From: Lachnospiraceae bacterium UBA4711
GTDB taxonomy: Bacteria; Bacillota; Clostridia; Lachnospirales; Lachnospiraceae
DNA length: 6,389 nt
Assembly (NCBI GenBank): GCA_002404515.1
Contig: DHJV01000041.1
Location: forward strand, 1 to 6,389
Direction of reading: 5' to 3'
Below are positions 1 to 5,430 of this stretch, piece by piece. Positions within the stretch are counted from its first letter, which is position 1. The number at the start of each line of letters is the position of its first letter. The position numbers and the translations under genes were made by a program. Below the pieces are notes generated by a model, which searched no databases, was not told the origin of the DNA, and saw only the letters and a list, made by a program, of their open reading frames with translations.

Positions 1-62
1 TTCATACGTCACTTGACACTATCGCTTTTTGAATTTTCTCTACATCTTATGATATTTCTTAA

Positions 63-248
63 TCAATCTCCTAAAATCTTGCCTATATCACAATTATAAA
101 ACTTCGCAGTCCGTTTTACCTCTTCTTCGGTTAATGGAACTTCGCAGCGTTCACGTCTTCCATACTGTGTTGCAGTCATACAAAAAGCATTTGCTACTTT
201 TTTCTGTGTATAGCCATGCTTTTCCCTTAATTTTTTTAAATTATTCAT
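63..248 (-). CDS. Small XRE-family helix-turn-helix transcriptional regulator, 61 aa
   Basis: This is a minimal Cro/CI-type DNA-binding protein that consists of little more than the HTH domain. The opening NNLKKLREKHGYTQKKVA is the typical first part of an XRE domain (helix 1, then the T-Q-x-x-V-A scaffold of helix 2). Residues 22-31 (about TATQYGRRER) are in the place of the recognition helix, and the chain ends in an LxxxxxxFYNCDIGKILG-like helix common to the family. I start it at the ATG at 248 because AAAGGAGAAAGA sits directly in front of it; an in-frame TTG at 266 has no such site. It has its own promoter with palindromes (282-330), so autoregulation is likely but inferred. There is no effector domain, so its targets and partners cannot be told. 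The next gene to the right, also on the minus strand, is separated by a terminator, so this is an independent unit. Confidence 0.85.
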   Translation of the reverse strand: MNNLKKLREKHGYTQKKVANAFCMTATQYGRRERCEVPLTEEEVKRTAKFYNCDIGKILGD

Positions 249-281
249 TCTTTCTCCTTTTATCAATCTGTATTTTTACTA

Positions 282-310
282 AGTATAAAGCACATATATG
301 TATTTCTCAA
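282..310 (-). promoter_or_regulatory. Sigma-A-type promoter of the XRE regulator
   Basis: On the minus strand, TTGAGA (310-305) and TATACT (287-282) are separated by exactly 17 bases. Transcription would start near 275, giving a leader of about 27 bases that contains the ribosome binding site of the regulator. The perfect 10-bp palindrome ACATATATGT (292-301) lies in the spacer between the two boxes, where a bound repressor would block RNA polymerase. Confidence 0.7.
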
Positions 311-317
311 TTGCATT

Positions 318-330
318 TGCGAATTTCGCA
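318..330. promoter_or_regulatory. Candidate operator, palindrome just upstream of the -35 box
   Basis: TGCGAATTTCGCA is a perfect inverted repeat (6-bp arms, one central base) lying 8 bp upstream of the -35 box of the XRE regulator promoter. Its size and position fit a dimeric HTH repressor or activator site. That the adjacent XRE protein binds it is inference. Confidence 0.4.
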
Positions 331-396
331 CTTTTTTCTGTAATATATCTAGTTCATAAAAAACCTAACTTATTCACGTTACAAATTTGCACCTAT

Positions 397-428
397 AAAA
401 AAGCCTGTAAGGATACATCCTTACAGGC
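397..428 (-). terminator. Intrinsic terminator of the DUF308 / lipid kinase / ArsC-like operon
   Basis: Complementary arms of 12 bases (403-414 and 417-428; left arm GCCTGTAAGGAT) form a hairpin with a very small loop. On the minus strand it is followed by six T residues (complement of 397-402). It lies 24 bases past the stop codon of the ArsC-like gene. The plus strand also has a short T-run after the stem (430-434), so it may work in both directions, but no plus-strand gene precedes it. Confidence 0.9.
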
Positions 429-451
429 CTTTTTACCTCTTACTACTTTCT

Positions 452-802
452 CTATCTCAACTTTTCCTTCCACTCTACTTCCTTAAAACCAACCAGCACC
501 TTATCTTCATCCACAACCAAAGGACGTTTCACCAGCATACCATTCGTCGCAAGAAGCTTAATCTGTTCTTCCTCACTCATCTCTGGAAGCTTGTCCTTTA
601 ACTTCATTTCCTTATAGAGCATGCCGCTCGTGTTAAAGAACTTTTTAAGTGGAAGTCCGCTTCTTCCATACCACGATTTTAGCTCTTCCGCCGATGGATT
701 CTCTTCTACAATATGGCGCTCGGTATACGCGATCTTATTTTCATCTAACCACTTCTTTGCCTTCTGACAAGTGGAACATTTTGGGTAACATATAAACTCC
801 AT
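452..802 (-). CDS. ArsC/Spx-fold arsenate reductase family protein, YusI-like, 116 aa
   Basis: This is a complete thioredoxin-fold protein of the ArsC/Spx/YusI superfamily and has the usual length. The N-terminal strand runs into FICYPKCSTCQKAKKWL, giving a CxxC redox pair at Cys9 and Cys12. Family landmarks follow: KKFFNTSG (about 53-60), the MSEEEQIKLLATNGMLVKRP stretch with KRP at 92-94, and the closing VGFKE (104-108). The KKFFNTSG...LLATNGMLVKRP pattern resembles B. subtilis YusI more than Spx itself. True arsenate reductase activity is not shown; members of this group are mostly uncharacterised thiol-redox proteins. AAGGAG lies at normal spacing before the ATG. It is the last gene of a three-gene operon, starting 24 bases after the lipid kinase stop and followed by a strong terminator. 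No ars genes are nearby, which argues against an arsenic-specific role. Confidence 0.88.
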   Translation of the reverse strand: MEFICYPKCSTCQKAKKWLDENKIAYTERHIVEENPSAEELKSWYGRSGLPLKKFFNTSGMLYKEMKLKDKLPEMSEEEQIKLLATNGMLVKRPLVVDEDKVLVGFKEVEWKEKLR

Positions 803-826
803 TGTGCATCTCCTTATATCTTAACT

Positions 827-1813
827 TTATTTCACAAACCGCAGCTTGCCCTTACTTTCCCATGTAATTTCACTCACTTGGTATGGTGTCTCGCCATCCA
901 TATGTATCCACTGTGGCGTCTCCGTCACCAGACGCATCTTCGTACATCTATGATTCGTAATATCTTTAAATAACAAGTGTTTCTTAAAATAAACAAGCAC
1001 CACTGCGAGAAGCAACTTCAACCTTGACATGCCTTTCACAAGACAGACATCCAGCTTCCCATCGGTCGGGTCCGCATTCGGGCAAAATGGAATTCCGCCG
1101 CCCTCATACATATGATTCATACCCACAACAAAGAACAACTCTGGAATCTTCATCATCGGTGCGTCGTCAAGATAGAGCTTCGCCCGCACCGTTTTCTTTG
1201 CAAATATCTGCTTTACGCCGATCATCACATACACCAATTTGCCAAGATGAATCTTGTTTAACACTGTTTTCAACCGGCTTCGGCTGACCTCTTCACAAAT
1301 ATTCGCATCATATCCAACACCGGAACTAATCAAGAATCGTTTTGCGCTGCTTCCCGGATGGTTCGTTGTCACCTCTCCATAATCGAGTGCAATTTCTTCC
1401 GGCTGTTCAAGCAGATGCGTAATCGCCCATTCCACATTCTTTTCCAAATGCATATTTCTGGCGAAATCATTTCCGGAACCTGTCTGAATGCACGCTAACG
1501 TCGTATGTTCAAAATCCTGAATTCCGTTTAAGACTTCGTTTAGCGTTCCATCGCCGCCAATTACCAGGATGTTTGTATCCTCTTCATTTTCCAGAACTGT
1601 TTGTATACTCTCATCCATAGCTGCCGTTTCAGCCATATCCGTATCATGTCCTGCTGTGAGTCTTCTTACAACCGCAGTTGCTTCTCCCGGTTTCCGCAGC
1701 ACATGCACCTTGTATGCAGCATTTCTCCGGTCTAATATCGCTTTTATCTCCTTCCACGCCTCCATTCCCTTTCCAGATGAAGAAGTGGGATTTACTATTA
1801 CCTGATACATCAT
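827..1813 (-). CDS. Diacylglycerol kinase-family lipid kinase (YegS/BmrU/DgkB-like), 328 aa
   Basis: This soluble or membrane-associated enzyme transfers phosphate from ATP to a lipid hydroxyl, typically diacylglycerol, in phospholipid recycling; the exact lipid is not evident here. The DAGK catalytic domain is complete: NPTSSSGKG at 8-16 (nucleotide-binding start), VIGGDGTLNEVLNG at 84-97, and TGSGNDFARN at 111-120. The C-terminal beta-sandwich lobe carries SSGVGYDA (163-170), the GGGIPFCPNADPTDGKLDV region (238-256) and MDGE (305-308), matching the YegS/DgkB architecture at the usual length (about 300). Between residues about 52 and 82 there is an acidic stretch longer than in many relatives. 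The start is one of two adjacent ATGs (1813 or 1810); AAAGGT at 1818-1823 serves either. It is the middle gene of the operon, 29 bases after the DUF308 gene and 24 before the ArsC-like gene. Confidence 0.92.
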   Translation of the reverse strand: MMYQVIVNPTSSSGKGMEAWKEIKAILDRRNAAYKVHVLRKPGEATAVVRRLTAGHDTDMAETAAMDESIQTVLENEEDTNILVIGGDGTLNEVLNGIQDFEHTTLACIQTGSGNDFARNMHLEKNVEWAITHLLEQPEEIALDYGEVTTNHPGSSAKRFLISSGVGYDANICEEVSRSRLKTVLNKIHLGKLVYVMIGVKQIFAKKTVRAKLYLDDAPMMKIPELFFVVGMNHMYEGGGIPFCPNADPTDGKLDVCLVKGMSRLKLLLAVVLVYFKKHLLFKDITNHRCTKMRLVTETPQWIHMDGETPYQVSEITWESKGKLRFVK

Positions 1814-1842
1814 TCTTACCTTTATGAGCTTGTCTTAACAAT

Positions 1843-2322
1843 CTAATAAGTCTTATTCGCGCCAACCAAAGTCATAATTCCATTTACAATCAGCAAAACA
1901 CCTGTCGCAATAAATGCCCACGCAATCGTTCCACTCTGATTAAAGAGCAGACATGCACCTGCAACCACCATCAATCCCGGCTTGAAATATTCCTGGAACC
2001 GCTCTCCGGCTGTCAGATTGACCGGCATGGTCTTCTTGATGGAAGAAATCTGCAGAAGTCCCATCAGGATGATTCCTGCTGCCAGAATATAAAATGCAAG
2101 GCTTGCAAATATCCATCCAAAGACTAAAATACAGACACCTGCCACCATTTTTACAATACCGAAATTCACTAAACCTGCTGTAAAATCAACGATCGCGCCA
2201 ATAATTACGAATACTGCTAACACGGTAATTGCGACACTGATAATCTTCCCTTTCATGATGATCAGCAAAGCTCCTAACAGAATCGAACCGAGCGCGGACG
2301 CTACATTTCCTTTTTGATTCAT
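1843..2322 (-). CDS. DUF308 / HdeD-like integral membrane protein, 159 aa
   Basis: This is a small, very hydrophobic protein with about six membrane helices in three pairs: roughly residues 7-23, 27-51, 55-70, 72-92, 113-128 and 132-153. A hydrophilic loop (about 95-112, KKTMPVNLTAGERFQEYFK region) lies between the fourth and fifth. The repeated glycine/alanine-rich helical hairpins with short polar turns, and the N-terminal SALGSILLGALLIIMKG, fit the DUF308 group that includes HdeD (acid resistance in enterobacteria). No biochemical function is established for the clostridial members. I start it at the ATG at 2322 because AAAGGAGGAAGTACAA precedes it; the open frame upstream to 2397 overlaps the promoter and is not coding. 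It is the first gene of the operon with the lipid kinase and the ArsC-like protein, which suggests a link to membrane lipid homeostasis (inference). Confidence 0.82.
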   Translation of the reverse strand: MNQKGNVASALGSILLGALLIIMKGKIISVAITVLAVFVIIGAIVDFTAGLVNFGIVKMVAGVCILVFGWIFASLAFYILAAGIILMGLLQISSIKKTMPVNLTAGERFQEYFKPGLMVVAGACLLFNQSGTIAWAFIATGVLLIVNGIMTLVGANKTY

Positions 2323-2361
2323 TTGTACTTCCTCCTTTTTTTCACACATTAGAATTATTTT

Positions 2362-2390
2362 ATAATACTTTAATTTAATATGCAATGCAA
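2362..2390 (-). promoter_or_regulatory. Promoter of the DUF308 / lipid kinase / ArsC-like operon
   Basis: On the minus strand, TTGCAT (2390-2385) and TATTAT (2367-2362) are spaced by 17 bases. The predicted start lies about 30 bases before the DUF308 start codon, leaving room for its strong ribosome binding site. No competing promoter is visible in the short gaps inside the operon. The -35 box contains the ATGCAA motif that recurs across this divergent intergenic region. Confidence 0.65.
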
Positions 2391-2425
2391 CGTACAAACA
2401 TTTTCCCTTGTATGATTCTTAACAT

Positions 2426-2437
2426 TTTGCATGCAAA
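2426..2437. promoter_or_regulatory. 12-bp perfect palindrome between divergent promoters
   Basis: TTTGCATGCAAA is fully self-complementary. It lies between the leftward operon promoter (2362-2390) and the rightward chemoreceptor promoter (2477-2482). Partial copies (TGCAATGCAA at 2381-2390 and ATGCAAATG near 2494) flank it. It could be a shared operator for the two units; this is inference from position and symmetry. Confidence 0.3.
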
Positions 2438-2473
2438 GTTGCTTCGAAATATCGTACATTTCCAAGAATACTA

Positions 2474-2482
2474 TGTTATAAT
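2474..2482 (+). promoter_or_regulatory. Extended -10 promoter of the chemoreceptor gene
   Basis: TGTTATAAT gives a perfect TATAAT -10 box with a TG extension one base upstream. At the correct distance upstream there is only a weak -35 match (GTACAT, 2454-2459), as is common for extended -10 promoters. Transcription would begin near 2489, about 45 bases before the start codon. I see no SigD-type motility promoter sequence, although such receptors are often SigD-dependent. Confidence 0.6.
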
Positions 2483-2533
2483 AAGAACTAATTATGCAAA
2501 TGAATGTATGTGCTTCTTCAAAGGAGGGGAACT

Positions 2534-4612
2534 ATGAATTACGACGAATCTGTTTTTAAGGAAAAAGCAAACCGGAGAGCCAGACGGATCTGGATCATCT
2601 TCGCCGCATTGCTTTCTGCCAACTATGGTGCCGATGTGGCAAATCATCTGCGCGGCACTTCCTATTATATTATCTTTTTAACACTCTGCTGGCTGCCAGT
2701 CATTGCCGGCGAAATTCTGCTTCGTGTAAAGGGGTTTGACACAGATCAATACAAGTTCAATCTTGTAATTGGCTATGGTATTTTCTATACATTTGTACTG
2801 TGTACCACAGAATCCCCAATCGCATTTACATACATTCTTCCTGTGACAAGTCTTCTGGTTCTCTATAAGAGTATCAAATTCATGGTTAGCTGTGGAATCG
2901 TGAACTCGCTGATCATTGCCGGAAGTGCCGCGTATCATATTTCGCAGGGCTTTAACTCTGCCTCTGATATGAAGGACTACCAGCTTGAACTTGCCTGCAT
3001 TATTCTCTGTTATGTCTGCTATGTAATGTCCATCAAGCATCTGATTGAATCCGATGGTGCCATGACGGACAGCATCAAAGCGGATCTGCACCGTGTCATC
3101 ACGACCGTGGAACAGGTAAAGCAGGCATGTAACACGATCACAAATGGTATCACCGTTGTCCGTGAGCTTGCATCCGAAAACACCCACGGCGCTACGATCG
3201 TCGTTGACAGTTTACAGAAGTTAAACAACCACAACACTGATCTGCAAAACAGCACGTCTTCGTCAAACGAAATGACTTCCGATATCCACGCACAGGTCAA
3301 CCATGTGGCGGAAATGATCGAGCAGATGGTCACTCTCACGACCACATCCATGCAGCACGCAAAGGTAAGTTCTGCTGATCTGGCAGATCTCGTGACAACA
3401 ACAAATACGATGGCTTCCCTCTCCGGTGAGATTGAACAAACGTTACAAAACTTCAAGTCCGAGTTCGCTATGGTAAAGAACGAAACTGGTGTCATTGAAA
3501 ATATTACCTCGCAGACGAATCTGCTGGCTTTGAACGCTTCGATTGAGGCAGCCCGCGTCGGCGATGCAGGAAAAGGCTTCGCCGTGGTCGCAGAACAGAT
3601 TCGGACTTTGAGCGAAGAGACAAAGACTTCTTCCGGTCAGATCCGGCAGGCCTTAGAGCATCTGGAAGAAACCTCTGAGCGTATGACCGCTTCTATGGAA
3701 GAAACCTTGAAGCTGATCCAGCTCACATTGACGAAGGTCACACAGACCGGTAAGAGCATGACCGAAATCGCATCCGATACAAACAAGATTGGCGAAAATA
3801 TTCAGGTCATCGACAATGCAATGAAGGAAGTCGAAGCTTCCAACATCCACCTTGTAGACAATTTGAATCAGGTAACTGACATCGTCGGTGATATGACGAC
3901 CTGCATCGCAGACTCCAACGAAATCAACAACCGTATGCTCAGCAAATACGATGAATCCGCCAATAATATTGATTCCATCGAGACTGTCATCGAATCTCTC
4001 ATGTGTGAACTTGGAATCGGCGGTTTTATGGGCACCGAAGATGTGCAGCCCGGCATGAAGCTGAGCGTTACAATGAAAGATGGCAAGAATTACTATGGTG
4101 AAGTACTCACCCGTCAAAATAACACCCTGTCCATCTCGCTTGCGCATGCGCCAAAGATTACAGATATAATAGAATGCAAATTGCAGGTAACTGTTGGAAA
4201 TGTTCTGTACTGCTGGAATCCTGCCAAGATCACACATACCGACAAAGACGCCGTTTCCCACTTTACAATCCAGATTGAGTCCCGCCCGAAGATCAACAAC
4301 CGCCGTAAATACCCGCGTCTGGACATCTCCAATGCCTGCACGATCACACTTGCCGATGGCACGACAACCATTGAAGGCAAGTTGGATAATTTGAGTGCAA
4401 ATGGCTTTGCGTTCCTGACGCATGATAATTATTTTGCAACGCATAAAGGCGTTGATATCCGTGTAAAGATCCACAACTTCGACCTGCCACAGCACGACGA
4501 ACTCGAAGGACATGTCATCCGTTGCTCCAACAACGAGGGGCTTTACATCGTCGGCTGCCAGATGCCGGGAGATGATTTCTTTATCCGGGATTATGTGAAG
4601 GGGAAGTTGTAG
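2534..4612 (+). CDS. Six-helix membrane methyl-accepting chemotaxis protein with C-terminal YcgR-N-like and PilZ (c-di-GMP) domains, 692 aa
   Basis: This is a chemoreceptor expected to control CheA/CheW and also to bind c-di-GMP. The N-terminus has about six membrane helices (roughly 18-36, 43-63, 75-93, 96-114, 116-136, 151-171) with short loops, so there is no large external sensor domain, and no HAMP domain is evident. A long helical cytoplasmic region follows. Its signalling tip is plain: ITSQTNLLALNASIEAAR (324-341) then VGDAGKGFAVVAEQIRTL (342-359). After about residue 495 comes a beta-rich module (GMKLSVTMKDGKNYYGEV...) like the YcgR N-terminal domain. It leads into PilZ, with RRKYPR (590-595, the RxxxR motif) and DNLSANG (618-624, the D/NxSxxG motif); both c-di-GMP-binding motifs are intact. 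No CheR-tethering pentapeptide is seen at the end. The start is the ATG at 2534 after AAAGGAGGGG, not the in-frame ATG at 2504. The gene is monocistronic with no flagellar or che genes in view. MCP-PilZ fusions are known (Azospirillum Tlp1). Confidence 0.93.
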   Translation: MNYDESVFKEKANRRARRIWIIFAALLSANYGADVANHLRGTSYYIIFLTLCWLPVIAGEILLRVKGFDTDQYKFNLVIGYGIFYTFVLCTTESPIAFTYILPVTSLLVLYKSIKFMVSCGIVNSLIIAGSAAYHISQGFNSASDMKDYQLELACIILCYVCYVMSIKHLIESDGAMTDSIKADLHRVITTVEQVKQACNTITNGITVVRELASENTHGATIVVDSLQKLNNHNTDLQNSTSSSNEMTSDIHAQVNHVAEMIEQMVTLTTTSMQHAKVSSADLADLVTTTNTMASLSGEIEQTLQNFKSEFAMVKNETGVIENITSQTNLLALNASIEAARVGDAGKGFAVVAEQIRTLSEETKTSSGQIRQALEHLEETSERMTASMEETLKLIQLTLTKVTQTGKSMTEIASDTNKIGENIQVIDNAMKEVEASNIHLVDNLNQVTDIVGDMTTCIADSNEINNRMLSKYDESANNIDSIETVIESLMCELGIGGFMGTEDVQPGMKLSVTMKDGKNYYGEVLTRQNNTLSISLAHAPKITDIIECKLQVTVGNVLYCWNPAKITHTDKDAVSHFTIQIESRPKINNRRKYPRLDISNACTITLADGTTTIEGKLDNLSANGFAFLTHDNYFATHKGVDIRVKIHNFDLPQHDELEGHVIRCSNNEGLYIVGCQMPGDDFFIRDYVKGKL

Positions 4613-4655
4613 AAGGAAATTAAGTCAAACTACTTTTCAGTGTTCTAATTGAGAA

Positions 4656-4705
4656 AAAAGAAAAGACCCAACGTGGTCCGCATCGTTGAGAGGCGCGTTG
4701 GGTTC
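4656..4705 (-). terminator. Terminator hairpin between convergent genes
   Basis: Arms 4665-4673 (GACCCAACG) and 4696-4704 (CGTTGGGTT) pair over 8-9 bp with a loop of about 22 bases, in which CGC/GCG could extend the structure. Read on the minus strand, the stem is followed by a T-rich tract (complement of the A-rich 4652-4664), fitting an end for the 104-aa gene. On the plus strand the tract after the stem (TTCTGTTGGG...) is weaker, but the hairpin may also stop transcription of the chemoreceptor gene, which ends at 4612. Confidence 0.65.
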
Positions 4706-4741
4706 TGTTGGGTGTTATTATAAATGTAGTTGTTAGAGATA

Positions 4742-5056
4742 TCAATACTTTATTTGCACGGCTGTATATTCTTTCATACATAGTTCGGATATCTGTGCAT
4801 ATAAACTATTCGCAACATCTACATTGCTTAGTTGATCTAACGGTTTAAGACATATCCCCGGCATCGCGCTTATTGAGATAGCTATATCTCTGTATTTTGT
4901 ATTATTCTCAATCACTTTTTGCTCAATACCTTTTCTGTCAAAGGGTTGTTCATTGTACTTACTCATTGAGGATACTATATCTTCTTCTAAGGCAGATAAA
5001 TCCTTTTTCTGTTCTAGATATTTTAAAACGACGTCTATAACCATCCCTCTATCCAT
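4742..5056 (-). CDS. Hypothetical protein, 104 aa, family not recognised
   Basis: I do not recognise this protein. It starts with an ATG at 5056 behind the strong site AGGAGGAGAGTT; the same frame is open further upstream to 5203 but without a comparable site, and that part crosses the promoter. The product is small, soluble and mostly helical in look, with no signal peptide or membrane segment. An N-terminal charged helical part (VIDVVLKYLEQKKDLSALE, about 6-24) is followed by IAISISAMPGI and PLDQLSNVDVANSLYAQI, which look like a conserved core. It is more AT-rich than the chemoreceptor gene and is a single-gene unit with its own promoter, a long inverted repeat over that promoter, and a terminator. 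The self-contained, tightly controlled small gene fits an accessory function, such as an immunity or regulatory protein, but nothing in the sequence proves one. Confidence 0.65.
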   Translation of the reverse strand: MDRGMVIDVVLKYLEQKKDLSALEEDIVSSMSKYNEQPFDRKGIEQKVIENNTKYRDIAISISAMPGICLKPLDQLSNVDVANSLYAQISELCMKEYTAVQIKY

Positions 5057-5066
5057 AACTCTCCTC

Positions 5067-5116
5067 CTATGTCCCATAATAATTCTATATGTTTTATATG
5101 TTATTATCGGACATAG
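5067..5116. repeat. Inverted repeat with 16-bp arms spanning a promoter, likely operator
   Basis: Arms 5067-5082 (CTATGTCCCATAATAA) and 5101-5116 (TTATTATCGGACATAG) are complementary at 15 of 16 positions, with an 18-base spacer. On the minus strand one arm covers the -10 box of the 104-aa gene and the other touches its ribosome binding site. Since the expected transcript would begin inside the spacer, the repeat is more likely read as DNA (a repressor site) than as an RNA hairpin. If transcription came from further upstream, it would fold into a hairpin that masks the ribosome binding site. Confidence 0.6.
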
Positions 5117-5131
5117 TTGTGCTCTCTTCAA
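5103..5131 (-). promoter_or_regulatory. Promoter of the 104-aa hypothetical gene
   Basis: On the minus strand, TTGAAG (5131-5126) and GATAAT (5108-5103) are separated by 17 bases. Transcription would start near 5096, about 40 bases before the ATG at 5056. The -10 box lies inside one arm of the inverted repeat 5067-5116. Confidence 0.5.
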
Positions 5132-5199
5132 GTTAAATCGTTCGACAAATAACGACACATATTCCATCACTACCATCCTTATAATTGAACTGAGAGCAA

Positions 5200-5304
5200 C
5201 CACGCCCCTCAGCTTACCTCCTGCGCTACCGCTTATTTTCTTCCCTCCTCAGCTCGATTCCGCTTCGCTTCATCTCGCTGTATGTTGTCGCCAAGTACTT
5301 TCAT
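5200..5304 (-). other. GC-richer, purine-rich patch with a 23-codon frame; possible gene or element remnant
   Basis: This patch is visibly richer in G and C than its AT-rich surroundings. On the minus strand it is purine-rich and encodes a short open frame, from the ATG at 5304 to the TAA at 5233-5235, with a very charged product containing IQRDEAKRNRAEEGRK. It has no ribosome binding site. Shifting frame at the stop lets the translation continue (ISGSAGGKLRGVVAL) into the open frame preceding the 104-aa gene, as if a longer coding sequence had decayed. It directly abuts the cloverleaf structure at 5309-5427, so the two may belong to one element or one RNA. I cannot name it. Confidence 0.3.
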
Positions 5305-5308
5305 TAAG

Positions 5309-5427
5309 AAATACAGCATCCGGCTAATCAGCCGGATGTCTGCACACAAGAAAAGGATGAACCGTTTCATGCAAGCATGATGGCTCATCCTTTCTTGTGT
5401 GACATCTGCTTCGCAGATGCTGTATTT
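5309..5427. repeat. Cloverleaf-forming palindromic element (three hairpins closed by an outer stem)
   Basis: The outer stem pairs AAATACAG (5309-5316) with CTGTATTT (5420-5427). Inside lie three hairpins in a row. Hairpin 1 is CATCCGGCT/AGCCGGATG (5317-5338, 9 bp, loop AATC). Hairpin 2 is a long arm at 5344-5400 whose base pairs ACACAAGAA with TTCTTGTGT, continues through GGATGA/TCATCC, and ends in TCATGC/GCATGA. Hairpin 3 is CATCTGC/GCAGATG (5403-5419, 7 bp, loop TTC). Hairpins 1 and 3 touch the outer stem with no unpaired base. The element is also one imperfect palindrome, since AAATACAGCATC at 5309 is mirrored by GATGCTGTATTT at 5416. There is no T-run, so it is not a plain terminator. It could be a mobile-element end, a REP/MITE-like repeat, a structured RNA or a DNA recombination or replication site. 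Confidence 0.7.
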
Positions 5428-5430
5428 ACT

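Noticed and set aside
13..53. Plus-strand promoter beginning with the perfect TTGACA at 13-18
   Set aside because: No -10 box lies at 16-18 bases spacing (the position reads TTCTCT), and no plus-strand gene follows.
2678..4513. Long open frames on the minus strand antisense to the chemoreceptor gene (for example 3653-4513)
   Set aside because: They are shadows of a gene with clear domain content on the other strand; none has a ribosome binding site or recognisable motifs.
5057..5203. N-terminal extension of the 104-aa protein to the GTG at 5203
   Set aside because: The strong AGGAGG site directly before the ATG at 5056, and the promoter with inverted repeat inside the extension, favour the short form.
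5195..5245. tRNA-like stretch on the minus strand (GGTAGC..., GTTC...)
   Set aside because: The short matches to D- and T-arm words do not come with an acceptor stem or anticodon arm.
5309..5427. Cloverleaf as a tRNA or a simple intrinsic terminator
   Set aside because: The stems are far too long and no anticodon or T-loop pattern is present, so it is not a tRNA; no T-run follows on either strand, so it is not a normal terminator.
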